Shown piece by piece: positions 16,673 to 24,334 of a stretch of DNA of 26,383 bases. Origin of the DNA: Planctomycetota bacterium (lineage in GTDB: Bacteria > Planctomycetota > UBA8108 > UBA1146); the NCBI GenBank assembly GCA_002691835.1, contig NZJA01000127.1, forward strand, positions 1 through 26,383, read 5' to 3'. The first letter of the stretch is position 1, and every line of letters begins with the position of its first letter. The notes beneath the pieces are model-generated. The model was not told the origin of the DNA, ran no database searches, and saw nothing but the letters and a program-made list of their open reading frames with translations. The position numbers and the translations under genes are program-made.

Positions 16673-17205
16673 CCCCCTTGCGTCCACCCTTGGGTCTGCT
16701 TTGGGCGACTCTTCGATTCCTGATCGCCTGGGTCATGATCCTTGGAATCATGACCCCCAACATGGATTTCGTCCTAAAGCCTGAATGGGCACTGCCTGCC
16801 ATGATCATCATGGTTTGGATAGATGCGATGGCAGGCAAGTTCATGCGAAACAGAGTGGACAACAGTCCAAAAATGACTCAGGCAGGAGAACTGTTCGCTG
16901 ATTTCTTTTGTTTCATTTTCGTTCCTGCCCTGTGGATTCTTCAGACATTTCCCAATCCCTATACGGTGGCTTCAGTTTCACTGTTTGTTCTTTGTGGAGG
17001 ATTCCGGCTTGTCCGATTTCACCACGAGGGACTCATTGAAAACGGATATCGCGGACTGCCCGTGACCTACAACGGCTATGCCGTTCCGCTACTCTGGAGT
17101 GTCATTCACTTCGCAGAACTCTCTCCGATCATTTTTTGGCCCCTGGGCCTGATACTTCTTTCCTGGCTCATGATCTCGACGAGATTCGTCGTTCCGGAGT
17201 TTTAG
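16669..17205 (+). CDS. CDP-alcohol phosphatidyltransferase-like membrane protein with degenerate motif
   Basis: A 178-residue membrane protein that resembles PssA-type CDP-alcohol phosphotransferases. The similarity is in the arrangement ADFFCFIFVPA after the catalytic region and GGFRLVRFHHEG...RGLPVTYNGYAVPLL further on. The catalytic motif of the family is D-x2-D-G-x2-A-R-x8-G-x3-D-x3-D. Here it reads DAMAGKFMR then TQAGELFAD: the second Asp is Ala, the A before R is Met, the Gly is displaced and the third Asp is probably Glu. It may be inactive or specialised. TTG at 16669 is chosen because GGAG (16659-16662) sits 6 nt upstream and it overlaps the previous TGA (TTGA); an upstream TTG at 16633 would lengthen it by 12 residues. 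Confidence 0.7.
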   Translation: MTPLRPPLGLLWATLRFLIAWVMILGIMTPNMDFVLKPEWALPAMIIMVWIDAMAGKFMRNRVDNSPKMTQAGELFADFFCFIFVPALWILQTFPNPYTVASVSLFVLCGGFRLVRFHHEGLIENGYRGLPVTYNGYAVPLLWSVIHFAELSPIIFWPLGLILLSWLMISTRFVVPEF

Positions 17206-17207
17206 TG

Positions 17208-18509
17208 ATGCGCAATTTGCAACTAAAAGAGCTCTCCATGCTCCTTAAGGAATTCGTTTTAGGGGGGAAGTTCCTGAAGAAGTCTCCTTATTGGAGCCGG
17301 GATGAGCTTCTGGAATGGCAATGGCAAAAAATCCGACTCATGGTCACTCACGCATTCGAAAACAGGAGCTTTTATCAAAAACATTATCAAAGTGCGGGCT
17401 TTGAACCTGGAGACCTGAAGTCTTGGGACGACTTTCATCAACTTCCGCTCGTGACCAAGGACGATGTCATCCAAAATTATCCAGATGGAATGCTTGAAAA
17501 AGGCCACAATCTGGATGAGTTGATTGTTTCGCGCAGCAGTGGATCCAGTGGAAAAGTTCTCGATATCTGCTTTGACAGCAAAGGTATGGTTTTGTTTTCG
17601 CTGGCAGGCCTTCGTCTTTATCAAATGGCTTTCCCATACAAACCCTGGCACCGACAAGTCTACGTCTATACTTCTTCCTATCCTTTCGACTCACTCTTCG
17701 GAATGTACCCCATGCATTTCGTTCCCACTTTGACTCCAATCCCTGAGATCATTGACCGTCTTATTAAAATCAATCCCCACCTACTCGTTTGTTACCCCTC
17801 CCACCTCAAGCAGATTGTCGCAGACATGACCGCTGAGCAGATCAGCCAGCTTCAGCTTCGTGGAGTCTCCGTTAATTCGGAGATGTCCACACAGGCGGAA
17901 AGAGACCATCTTTCAGAAGTCTTGGGTTGCCCCGTTCTCGACGAATACTCTTCTGAAGAACTGACTCGAATCGCCGCACAATGCCAACATGGCGCTTACC
18001 ATCTCTTTGAAGATCTTAATTACATGGAATCGCAACCACTCCCAGATGGTCAACCGGGTGATGCAGAAGTGATCATCGGGACAAATCTTCACAACTTTGC
18101 GATGCCCATGATCCGCTACGTCCAGAATGACCTTGGCAGGTACGTCGACAAGAAATGTCCATGTGGCTGGAAATTCAGGCAGCTGGTTCAACTGCAGGGC
18201 AGAAAAAATGACAGTTTCCTCATGCCTTCAGGGAAAGAAATCTCGTCTGGGTTTCTTCTGGATGCGACTTATGAAATTTTGCTCACCTGGAGAACCGCCG
18301 TCTACGATTTCTGTCTTGTTCAAGAGAGCCTCGAACAGATCCATCTGGAAGTTGTCAAAGGGGCTGGCTGGAATGAAGAGATAAAGTCAAAAATCATTGG
18401 TCAATTTTCGAACTATTTCGAAACGGGTGTGAACTTCAAGATCAGTGAAGTGGCGGAATGTACGAAAACCCGCTCCGGAAAAAGGAATCCGATTATTCGT
18501 CGATTCTGA
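17208..18509 (+). CDS. PaaK/CapK-like adenylate-forming enzyme
   Basis: Member of the phenylacetate-CoA ligase-like family, which activates a carboxylate as acyl-adenylate; CapK-type members are found in capsule and surface polysaccharide loci. Seen: SRSSGSSGK (108-116), the phosphate loop; DEYSSEE (245-251), the YGxTE-like motif; PMIRYVQND (300-308); a CPCG pair (317-320); GRKND (331-335), the hinge; and SGKR near the end (423-426, K425), the position of the adenylation lysine. The set is complete, unlike in the first PaaK-like protein of the unit. ATG at 17208 lies 8 nt after GGAG (17196-17199); GTG at 17205 overlaps the previous TAG and is an alternative. The product acceptor (CoA, sugar, lipid) is unknown. 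Confidence 0.82.
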   Translation: MRNLQLKELSMLLKEFVLGGKFLKKSPYWSRDELLEWQWQKIRLMVTHAFENRSFYQKHYQSAGFEPGDLKSWDDFHQLPLVTKDDVIQNYPDGMLEKGHNLDELIVSRSSGSSGKVLDICFDSKGMVLFSLAGLRLYQMAFPYKPWHRQVYVYTSSYPFDSLFGMYPMHFVPTLTPIPEIIDRLIKINPHLLVCYPSHLKQIVADMTAEQISQLQLRGVSVNSEMSTQAERDHLSEVLGCPVLDEYSSEELTRIAAQCQHGAYHLFEDLNYMESQPLPDGQPGDAEVIIGTNLHNFAMPMIRYVQNDLGRYVDKKCPCGWKFRQLVQLQGRKNDSFLMPSGKEISSGFLLDATYEILLTWRTAVYDFCLVQESLEQIHLEVVKGAGWNEEIKSKIIGQFSNYFETGVNFKISEVAECTKTRSGKRNPIIRRF

Positions 18510-18528
18510 GAATATCAGTGAGGCTTCC

Positions 18529-19497
18529 TTAAGACTCTGGAACCCCATTTTCAGAAATCTTGATCACAGGAGTACCAGACAGGATTTCTTCCTGCTTCTC
18601 AGGGGAGTGCCTTCGGCTCCTGAATTGATGGGGTCTCCAGGCCTGTTGAGGCTCGATCTCCTTCAGTGAGGAATTCATCGCCTCATTGTGGACAAAGAAC
18701 GCGTTGGTCCCTGAAGACTCAATATGAACCAGGGAGTAACCCAATCTCTTACCCAGTGCGACCATTGCCGAAACGCTGGCTCCATGATGCCAACCTCGAA
18801 ATTCATGGTGATAGGGATCATGACCCAAAGCTGAGTAGGAATATGGAATGGTGACCGAGGCTTCACTACCAAATGAAGCATTGACCTCGATAACAAAAAC
18901 AGCAGGCCGGTAGCTCGCCAGCGCATTCCAGATCCAGAAATCCCAGCCATCCACATCAATCGAGATGACATTCACATCTCTTCCCAAAAGCATCTCAGAA
19001 ATCAGACCATCTGCATTTTCAGGGCTCACCATGCACTGATTCAGCTGAACTGAATCCAGAACATTTTCAGCTCTGTAAAACTCCTTCGCCTTCATGATCT
19101 GTTGCCCGTCCGCATCGATCAGGATTCCTTGCCAGCCAAATTCGCTGATCAGCAATGCAGAGTTACTTTCCACTGCCGCTCCACAACCGATTTCAACAAC
19201 GACCCCTCTCGTGGATCCGATTCTGGACAAGATTTCCAGAAGGCACCCATCTTCGCCATTTTGTGAATGGCAGCCGGCTTCGTAATCTTCCAAAGGCTGA
19301 GCGGCCCCTGAATCTGGGGCGGTCGATCGACCCACCCCCTTCAAATCTGAATAAGTCTTCCCCAGAACCGACCTCAAGTCCCTCCTCAGGCAATCCCTCT
19401 CGCCCTTCAAGGATCGAAGGTCCGGATGGCCCAAAAGGCGGCGAATCCCCCGGCCCCATTCGGATATTTGGTCACGGATGACTCGCCAGCCCCTCAT
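18529..19497 (-). CDS. FkbM-like SAM-dependent methyltransferase
   Basis: Putative methyltransferase of 322 residues. After a basic and charged N-terminal region (about 1-75) come SQNGEDG (78-84), VVEIGCG (100-106, SAM motif I), GILIDAD (124-130, motif II acid) and ISIDVDGWD (179-187) which matches the D-x-DG-x-D block seen in FkbM-type enzymes. The C-terminal 40 residues are polar and probably not part of the fold. ATG at 19497 has GGGGAGG 8 nt upstream. It is convergent with the four-gene unit (19 bp apart, no clear terminator) and divergent from valS. FkbM-like enzymes often O-methylate sugars or natural products. The acceptor is not known. Confidence 0.72.
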   Translation of the reverse strand: MRGWRVIRDQISEWGRGIRRLLGHPDLRSLKGERDCLRRDLRSVLGKTYSDLKGVGRSTAPDSGAAQPLEDYEAGCHSQNGEDGCLLEILSRIGSTRGVVVEIGCGAAVESNSALLISEFGWQGILIDADGQQIMKAKEFYRAENVLDSVQLNQCMVSPENADGLISEMLLGRDVNVISIDVDGWDFWIWNALASYRPAVFVIEVNASFGSEASVTIPYSYSALGHDPYHHEFRGWHHGASVSAMVALGKRLGYSLVHIESSGTNAFFVHNEAMNSSLKEIEPQQAWRPHQFRSRRHSPEKQEEILSGTPVIKISENGVPES

Positions 19498-19610
19498 CGA
19501 ACTGTCCTCCCCATAAGAACCCGGGGAACTTCCCCCACAGGGCTCGTCTCGCTTGACTTAGTCGTGCCCTGAAACGATCCTCACAGATAGATCTTGGAGG
19601 TCTGAGAACC
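19498..19610. promoter_or_regulatory. Divergent region between methyltransferase gene and valS
   Basis: The 113-nt gap holds a perfect dyad GGGGAA-C-TTCCCC (19523-19535) and a second inverted pair CAGGGC (19538-19543) / GCCCTG (19566-19571). TTGACT at 19553-19558 looks like a -35 element but no matching -10 is evident. The valS ribosome-binding site GGAGG (19596-19600) is 10 nt before the ATG. No T-box sequence was found. Confidence 0.4.
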
Positions 19611-22600
19611 ATGGTCAAGGAACTAGCAACAAAGTACGAACCTGGCGAAGTGGAACCGGCAATTACCGACCGCTGGTCGCAAGAAGATGCATACAGGGCC
19701 ATCCCCGACGAAAGGGATGACCGTTACGTGATCATGATGCCTCTCCCTAATGTCACAGGGGCCCTCCACATGGGTCATGCCATGGATAATGTGATGCAAG
19801 ATCTTCTCTCGCGATGGCACCGGATGCAGGGTGACAACACCCTGTGGATGGCTGGAACCGATCATGCCGGGATTGCGACCCAAGCGGTCGTTGAAAAAAG
19901 ATTGCTCGAACTGGAAGGCAAACCCCGCCATGACCTCGGACGGGAAGGCCTTGTTGACCGAATCTGGCAATGGAAAGATCAGTATCAAAAAAGAATCGTC
20001 TCCCAGCAAGTCGCCATGGGCTGCTCCTGCGACTGGGATCGACAACGCTTCACGATGGATCCCGTGTGTGCACGGGCCGTGACATGGACCTTCTTCAGCA
20101 TGTTCCGTGATAGCCTGATTTTCCAAGGTGACCGTATGGTCAACTGGGATTGCCACCTGCAGACCGCTGTTGCGGATGATGAGATTGAATACAAGACTGT
20201 AGATGGTCACTTCTGGCATCTGCGTTATCCGGTCAGTAACCCGGAACCCGGTGAACCCGATTACGTCGTCGTCGCAACAACCCGACCAGAAACGATGCTC
20301 GGTGACACTGCAGTGGCTGTTCACCCCGATCCGGGGAAAATCCTCAAACAAAGGCTCGAACAGGCCCGCGAAAAACTTGCTGAAGCAACAGACAAAACCC
20401 GGGACGAGTGCACCGCTGAAGTCGAGCGTCTTGAAATCAGAATCTCTGAGGTACTCCCAAAGCTTGAAAAGCTCGCCCAGATGGCCGCTGCTGGACGTTG
20501 CCTGGATCTTCCTATTCAAAAGCGTCAGATTCCACTGATTGCCGATGAATGGGCCAAGCCCGAATTGGGATCAGGGTGTGTCAAGATCACCCCGGCGCAT
20601 GACCCTAATGATTACGAAGTATGGCAACGTCATAAGGATCGTGTCACCGCCATCAATCTTCTAAATCCAGATGGAACCCTGAATGAGAATGCGGGGCCGT
20701 GTCAGGGACTCGATCGCTTCGATGCTCGTAAAAAGGTGGTCAGAACATTCGAAGATCTAGAGCTTCTCGATCACATTGAAGATCGTAAAGTCGAAGTCGG
20801 ACATTCGGATCGTTCGAAAACTCCCGTTGAGCCGTATCTCTCTCTCCAGTGGTTTGTGAAAATGTCGGATATTGATGGAGGCGTGGTCTGTGGACGCGGA
20901 CTCGATCACGAGTTCAAAGTTCCCGGCTTGGCTCAGGCAGCCATCGATGCCGCTTCCGAATGGGAATCACCCACCGGAAGATCTCTCACCTTTCATCCCG
21001 ACCCTGAGCGCTATCGGAATACCTACGTCAATTGGCTCTCTGAAAAGCGCGACTGGTGTATTTCTCGACAGCTCTGGTGGGGCCACCGAATCCCTATCTG
21101 GTCTTGTGAAAGCGAAACTCCGAATATTGGAGAAGCACTGGGCCAATTACTGGAGGCCCATCCAGAGATTCTCTGCGCGAGACTTCAACTGGCGGATGGA
21201 AGTAGTCGACTTCTCGATTCAGGAAACCCTTCCACCGCCGATGGTGGACGAATCCTTGTTTGCCTCAGAGATCCAGCCGCTCATGAAGAAGTGGCCCTTG
21301 GCCTTGAAGCGATAGGATTGGTTCAAGATCCAGATGTTCTCGACACATGGTTCTCCAGCGCTCTATGGCCACATTCAACTCTGGGTTGGCCGAATCCAGA
21401 GAACGCGCAAGTCGATGAAGGTCAAAGATCCCTTGCCGCACTCGCAGGAAACCCTGATTGCCTGGATTACTTCTACCCCGGTTCATGTCTCGTCACTGGA
21501 CGTGACATCATCACTCTTTGGGTCGCCCGTATGGTCATCATGGGACTCTACAACTTAGGAGATATGCCTTTCACCGATGTCTTCCTCCACGCCAATATTC
21601 TCGACGGCAAGGGAGAGAGGATGAGTAAATCGAAAGGTAATGGCATCGACCCTGTCGACATTATCGAACGCTATGGGACTGATGCGATGAGATATGTTCT
21701 CTGTGAAATGCAAACCGGTACTCAGGACATACGCCTTCCCGTTCAAGCGATTAGCCCCTTTACAGGAACCACGATCGATCTTGCAACCGCAAAGCATGGC
21801 CAAAATATCTTCACCTACCTTTGCCCGGAAAGTGGTAAAGAATTTGATGTCCTGGGAACTCTCGAAGGGGTCCCCGCTGCAAAGCTGGTCAGCGACCGTT
21901 TCGATGTCGGAAGAAACTTCTGTAACAAACTTTGGAATGCTGCTCGATTCGCTCTCTTGAATTTAGAGGGTTACGAGTTTGACCCTTCAAGGGGAGAAAA
22001 ACTGCAAACTGAAGATCGCTGGATACTCAGCCGGCTGGCTTGCGCAGGTGAAGGAGTTCAAAAGCAGTTGGATGAATACAATCCAGCTGCCGCAATCGGC
22101 ATTGCCAGAGAGTTCTTCTGGGGCGATCTTTGTGATTGGTATCTGGAAGCGATCAAGCCAAGGCTCAAAGAGGGTGGGGATGATGCCGGAACCGCCCAAC
22201 AAGTGCTGGCAACATGCCTCGATCAGGTCCTGCGCCTGCTTCATCCCTTCGTGCCATTCATCACTGAAGAACTTTGGGGAAGCCTGAGAGAAATCGCGCC
22301 TGTACGCGGGATTCACTCCCCACTCCCCGATAACGATCTTTTGTGCCTTGCGCAGTGGCCAGAGTCCGATACAGAACAACGGGATGAAAAATTAGAAGAT
22401 TCATTTTCACGGAGCCAGGATTTGATTCGAACTCTTCGAGACTTGCGCGCCAGACACAATGTTCCGCCGCGTCAGCCGCTGGAAGTCAGAATCAAAACCT
22501 CTGATGAAATCGCCCGATCATTCCTCGATCTTGAAAACCTGCTTTTGCATCTGGGCGCTTTTTCTTCCATTTCCGCAGGTCCGGATCAGGAAAGAACCAT

Positions 22601-22859
22601 CGACAGTGCAGCTTCCGTCGCCGGGGACATCGAGGTGTTCGTGCCAGGAGTCGTCGATCTTGAAAAAGAAAAGAAGCGCCTCTCTGACCAATTGGAAAAG
22701 ACCGAGAAACGACTTGCCGGCAGCAAGAACAAGTTGGCCAATGAAAACTTCGTCAATCGAGCGGCCCCTGAAGTCGTCGAGAGGGAACGAGCATTGGTGA
22801 AGGACCTTGAAAAAGAATTGGTTTCAATCCAGGCCAACCTGGACGCACTTCAATCCTGA
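19611..22859 (+). CDS. valS: Valyl-tRNA synthetase
   Basis: Class I aminoacyl-tRNA synthetase that charges tRNA-Val and edits mischarged threonine. Seen: PNVTGALHMGHAM with HMGH at 53-56; RMSKS (670-674); LDTWFSSALWP (577-587); an editing domain with TTRPETMLGDTAVAVHPD; the anticodon-binding domain with NKLWNAARFALLN; and a C-terminal coiled coil (about 1015-1080) rich in E, K and L, as in other ValRS. Length 1082 compares with 951 in E. coli. The extra length is visible as a charged helical insertion in the editing domain (about 243-298), an enlarged segment before LDTWFSS (about 499-573) and an insertion after the KMSKS loop (about 708-764). ATG has GGAGG 10 nt upstream. A terminator follows. 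Confidence 0.97.
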   Translation: MVKELATKYEPGEVEPAITDRWSQEDAYRAIPDERDDRYVIMMPLPNVTGALHMGHAMDNVMQDLLSRWHRMQGDNTLWMAGTDHAGIATQAVVEKRLLELEGKPRHDLGREGLVDRIWQWKDQYQKRIVSQQVAMGCSCDWDRQRFTMDPVCARAVTWTFFSMFRDSLIFQGDRMVNWDCHLQTAVADDEIEYKTVDGHFWHLRYPVSNPEPGEPDYVVVATTRPETMLGDTAVAVHPDPGKILKQRLEQAREKLAEATDKTRDECTAEVERLEIRISEVLPKLEKLAQMAAAGRCLDLPIQKRQIPLIADEWAKPELGSGCVKITPAHDPNDYEVWQRHKDRVTAINLLNPDGTLNENAGPCQGLDRFDARKKVVRTFEDLELLDHIEDRKVEVGHSDRSKTPVEPYLSLQWFVKMSDIDGGVVCGRGLDHEFKVPGLAQAAIDAASEWESPTGRSLTFHPDPERYRNTYVNWLSEKRDWCISRQLWWGHRIPIWSCESETPNIGEALGQLLEAHPEILCARLQLADGSSRLLDSGNPSTADGGRILVCLRDPAAHEEVALGLEAIGLVQDPDVLDTWFSSALWPHSTLGWPNPENAQVDEGQRSLAALAGNPDCLDYFYPGSCLVTGRDIITLWVARMVIMGLYNLGDMPFTDVFLHANILDGKGERMSKSKGNGIDPVDIIERYGTDAMRYVLCEMQTGTQDIRLPVQAISPFTGTTIDLATAKHGQNIFTYLCPESGKEFDVLGTLEGVPAAKLVSDRFDVGRNFCNKLWNAARFALLNLEGYEFDPSRGEKLQTEDRWILSRLACAGEGVQKQLDEYNPAAAIGIAREFFWGDLCDWYLEAIKPRLKEGGDDAGTAQQVLATCLDQVLRLLHPFVPFITEELWGSLREIAPVRGIHSPLPDNDLLCLAQWPESDTEQRDEKLEDSFSRSQDLIRTLRDLRARHNVPPRQPLEVRIKTSDEIARSFLDLENLLLHLGAFSSISAGPDQERTIDSAASVAGDIEVFVPGVVDLEKEKKRLSDQLEKTEKRLAGSKNKLANENFVNRAAPEVVERERALVKDLEKELVSIQANLDALQS

Positions 22860-22872
22860 ACTTTAAAAAATC

Positions 22873-22908
22873 AGCCCGCGGAGCAATCACTCCGCGGGCT
22901 TCATTTTT
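22873..22908. terminator. Bidirectional intrinsic terminator after valS
   Basis: An 11-bp GC-rich stem (22873-22883 with 22890-22900) with loop CAATCA is followed by TTCATTTTT on the plus strand. A run of A at 22865-22870 gives a U tract for the minus-strand rtcB transcript. It sits between the convergent valS and rtcB genes. Confidence 0.9.
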
Positions 22909-22929
22909 CAAAAAACACGGATGGACGAT

Positions 22930-24324
22930 TTAGTCTTCAGGCTTTTCGCCTGCTGGAGCCATGCGAACGATTTTTGGCATGAATAGGGCGATCGATTCGA
23001 CGAGGTCCGTTTGGGCAGCCATCACTGCTTCAATGTCTTTATAGACCATCGGTGATTCATCGATTCCAGCAGAGAGCAGTTCCACTCCAGCTTTTTCCAC
23101 CGCCTGCCTCAAATCTGCATTGCGATATTTGAGCTTTGCCTTCCTCCGACTCATTCGCCGGCCTGCTCCATGGGAACTGGAACAAAGCGATTCTGAAGAA
23201 CCTTTGCCGATCACCACATGAGTCGGAGCAGTCATCGATCCGGGGATGACCCCCAATACTCCCTCACCCGCAGGTGTGGCACCTTTTCGATGCACGACCA
23301 GATCTTCACCTTCGTGATTCTCGATCCATGCAAAGTTGTGATGATTCTCGATGCTGATTACTGCGTGGGCTCCCAATGACTTGAGAAGAGCCTTGTGAAT
23401 ACAATCGTGGTTCGCCTTTGCATACTTGCCCATCAGCTCCATGGCATTCCAATAGCGCTGCCCTTCCTCATGATTGAGATCAATCCATGCCAGATCCTGA
23501 AGATGCCTGGGCAAATGGGGATGCATCGACTTGGCCAATCTTGACCAGTGATCTGCCACAAAGGCCCCTGCCCCGCGACTGCCGCTGTGGGAAAGGAGGG
23601 CCAGGTATGAGCCAGGCTTCAGTCCACAGCGGGAATCGTTGACCTCCACAGTACCGAATTCGACAAAATGATTGCCACTGCCTGAACTTCCCAACTGCCT
23701 GTGTGCACGGTCTCTTACCCGCTGCAGTACCGGATCACTCCAGTCTTCGTCAAGGACAGCATGGTTTCTCGGTCGTTTAAAACCTGAGCCAATGCCAAAA
23801 CAGGTTTCTTTCTCCAGAGCTTGAATGAACTGAGTTCGATACCTGTGAAGATGATCGACTTCTCGATCGAGAATCGTCAATTTCATACGACAGGCGATAT
23901 CCACTCCGACGGCCTTGGGAATCACCGCATTCCGAGTGGCGAGAACCCCGCCGATGGGTAACCCGAAACCCAAGTGAGCATCGGGCATCAAGGCTCCCCT
24001 GACTGAAACGGGCAGGTCGCACGCATCGATCAGCTGTTTTTGAGCAGCAGGGTCAATATCTTCTCCCCACTGTTTCCACGGTGCCGGATCGCACTGAAAA
24101 AAATCTCCACTGTAAAGAGACTGCTGGTTCTTGAGCATGAGGGCAAAATCGCCGTAGACAGGATCCTTGAGCCAGGCTTCAGTATTCTTGACGAGCGCAC
24201 GGATATCCTCGGCGATCAGCTCTTTTGATCGGCCCACCGCTCTGGCACGGGTGACTGCCTGAATGGCGGCCTTGCGAACAGGCCCCTTCGGAACACCCAG
24301 CTTTTCCATCTCACGGCTTTTCAT
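22930..24324 (-). CDS. rtcB: RtcB-family RNA ligase (3'-phosphate/2',3'-cyclic phosphate RNA splicing ligase)
   Basis: GTP- and manganese-dependent ligase that joins RNA 3'-phosphate to 5'-OH ends, used in tRNA or RNA repair. Seen: MPDAHLGFGLPIGG (113-126); GVDIACRM (140-147, D142 and C145 metal ligands); GSSGSGNHFVEFG (212-224, H219); LSHSGSRG (244-251); ENHHN (326-330); HRKGATPAGEGVLGVIPGSM (345-364); and SSSHGAGRRMSR (382-393), where H385 is the guanylylated histidine. An N-terminal extension of about 75 residues precedes the core. Length 464 is slightly above the 408 of E. coli RtcB. The ATG follows AAGAGGG, 10 nt after the stop of the upstream frame, so it is probably translated after that gene. 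No archease or RtcA gene is in this window. Confidence 0.95.
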   Translation of the reverse strand: MKSREMEKLGVPKGPVRKAAIQAVTRARAVGRSKELIAEDIRALVKNTEAWLKDPVYGDFALMLKNQQSLYSGDFFQCDPAPWKQWGEDIDPAAQKQLIDACDLPVSVRGALMPDAHLGFGLPIGGVLATRNAVIPKAVGVDIACRMKLTILDREVDHLHRYRTQFIQALEKETCFGIGSGFKRPRNHAVLDEDWSDPVLQRVRDRAHRQLGSSGSGNHFVEFGTVEVNDSRCGLKPGSYLALLSHSGSRGAGAFVADHWSRLAKSMHPHLPRHLQDLAWIDLNHEEGQRYWNAMELMGKYAKANHDCIHKALLKSLGAHAVISIENHHNFAWIENHEGEDLVVHRKGATPAGEGVLGVIPGSMTAPTHVVIGKGSSESLCSSSHGAGRRMSRRKAKLKYRNADLRQAVEKAGVELLSAGIDESPMVYKDIEAVMAAQTDLVESIALFMPKIVRMAPAGEKPED

Positions 24325-24334
24325 ACGCCCTCTT

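Noticed and set aside
19498..19610. T-box riboswitch before valS
   Set aside because: The conserved T-box sequence (AGGGUGGNACCGCG-like) and an associated terminator are absent, and the gap is too short.
19623..20519. Long open frame of 298 codons on the minus strand inside valS
   Set aside because: It lies wholly antisense to a clear valS with intact motifs, shows no recognisable motif and no good ribosome-binding site; it is a by-product of codon composition.
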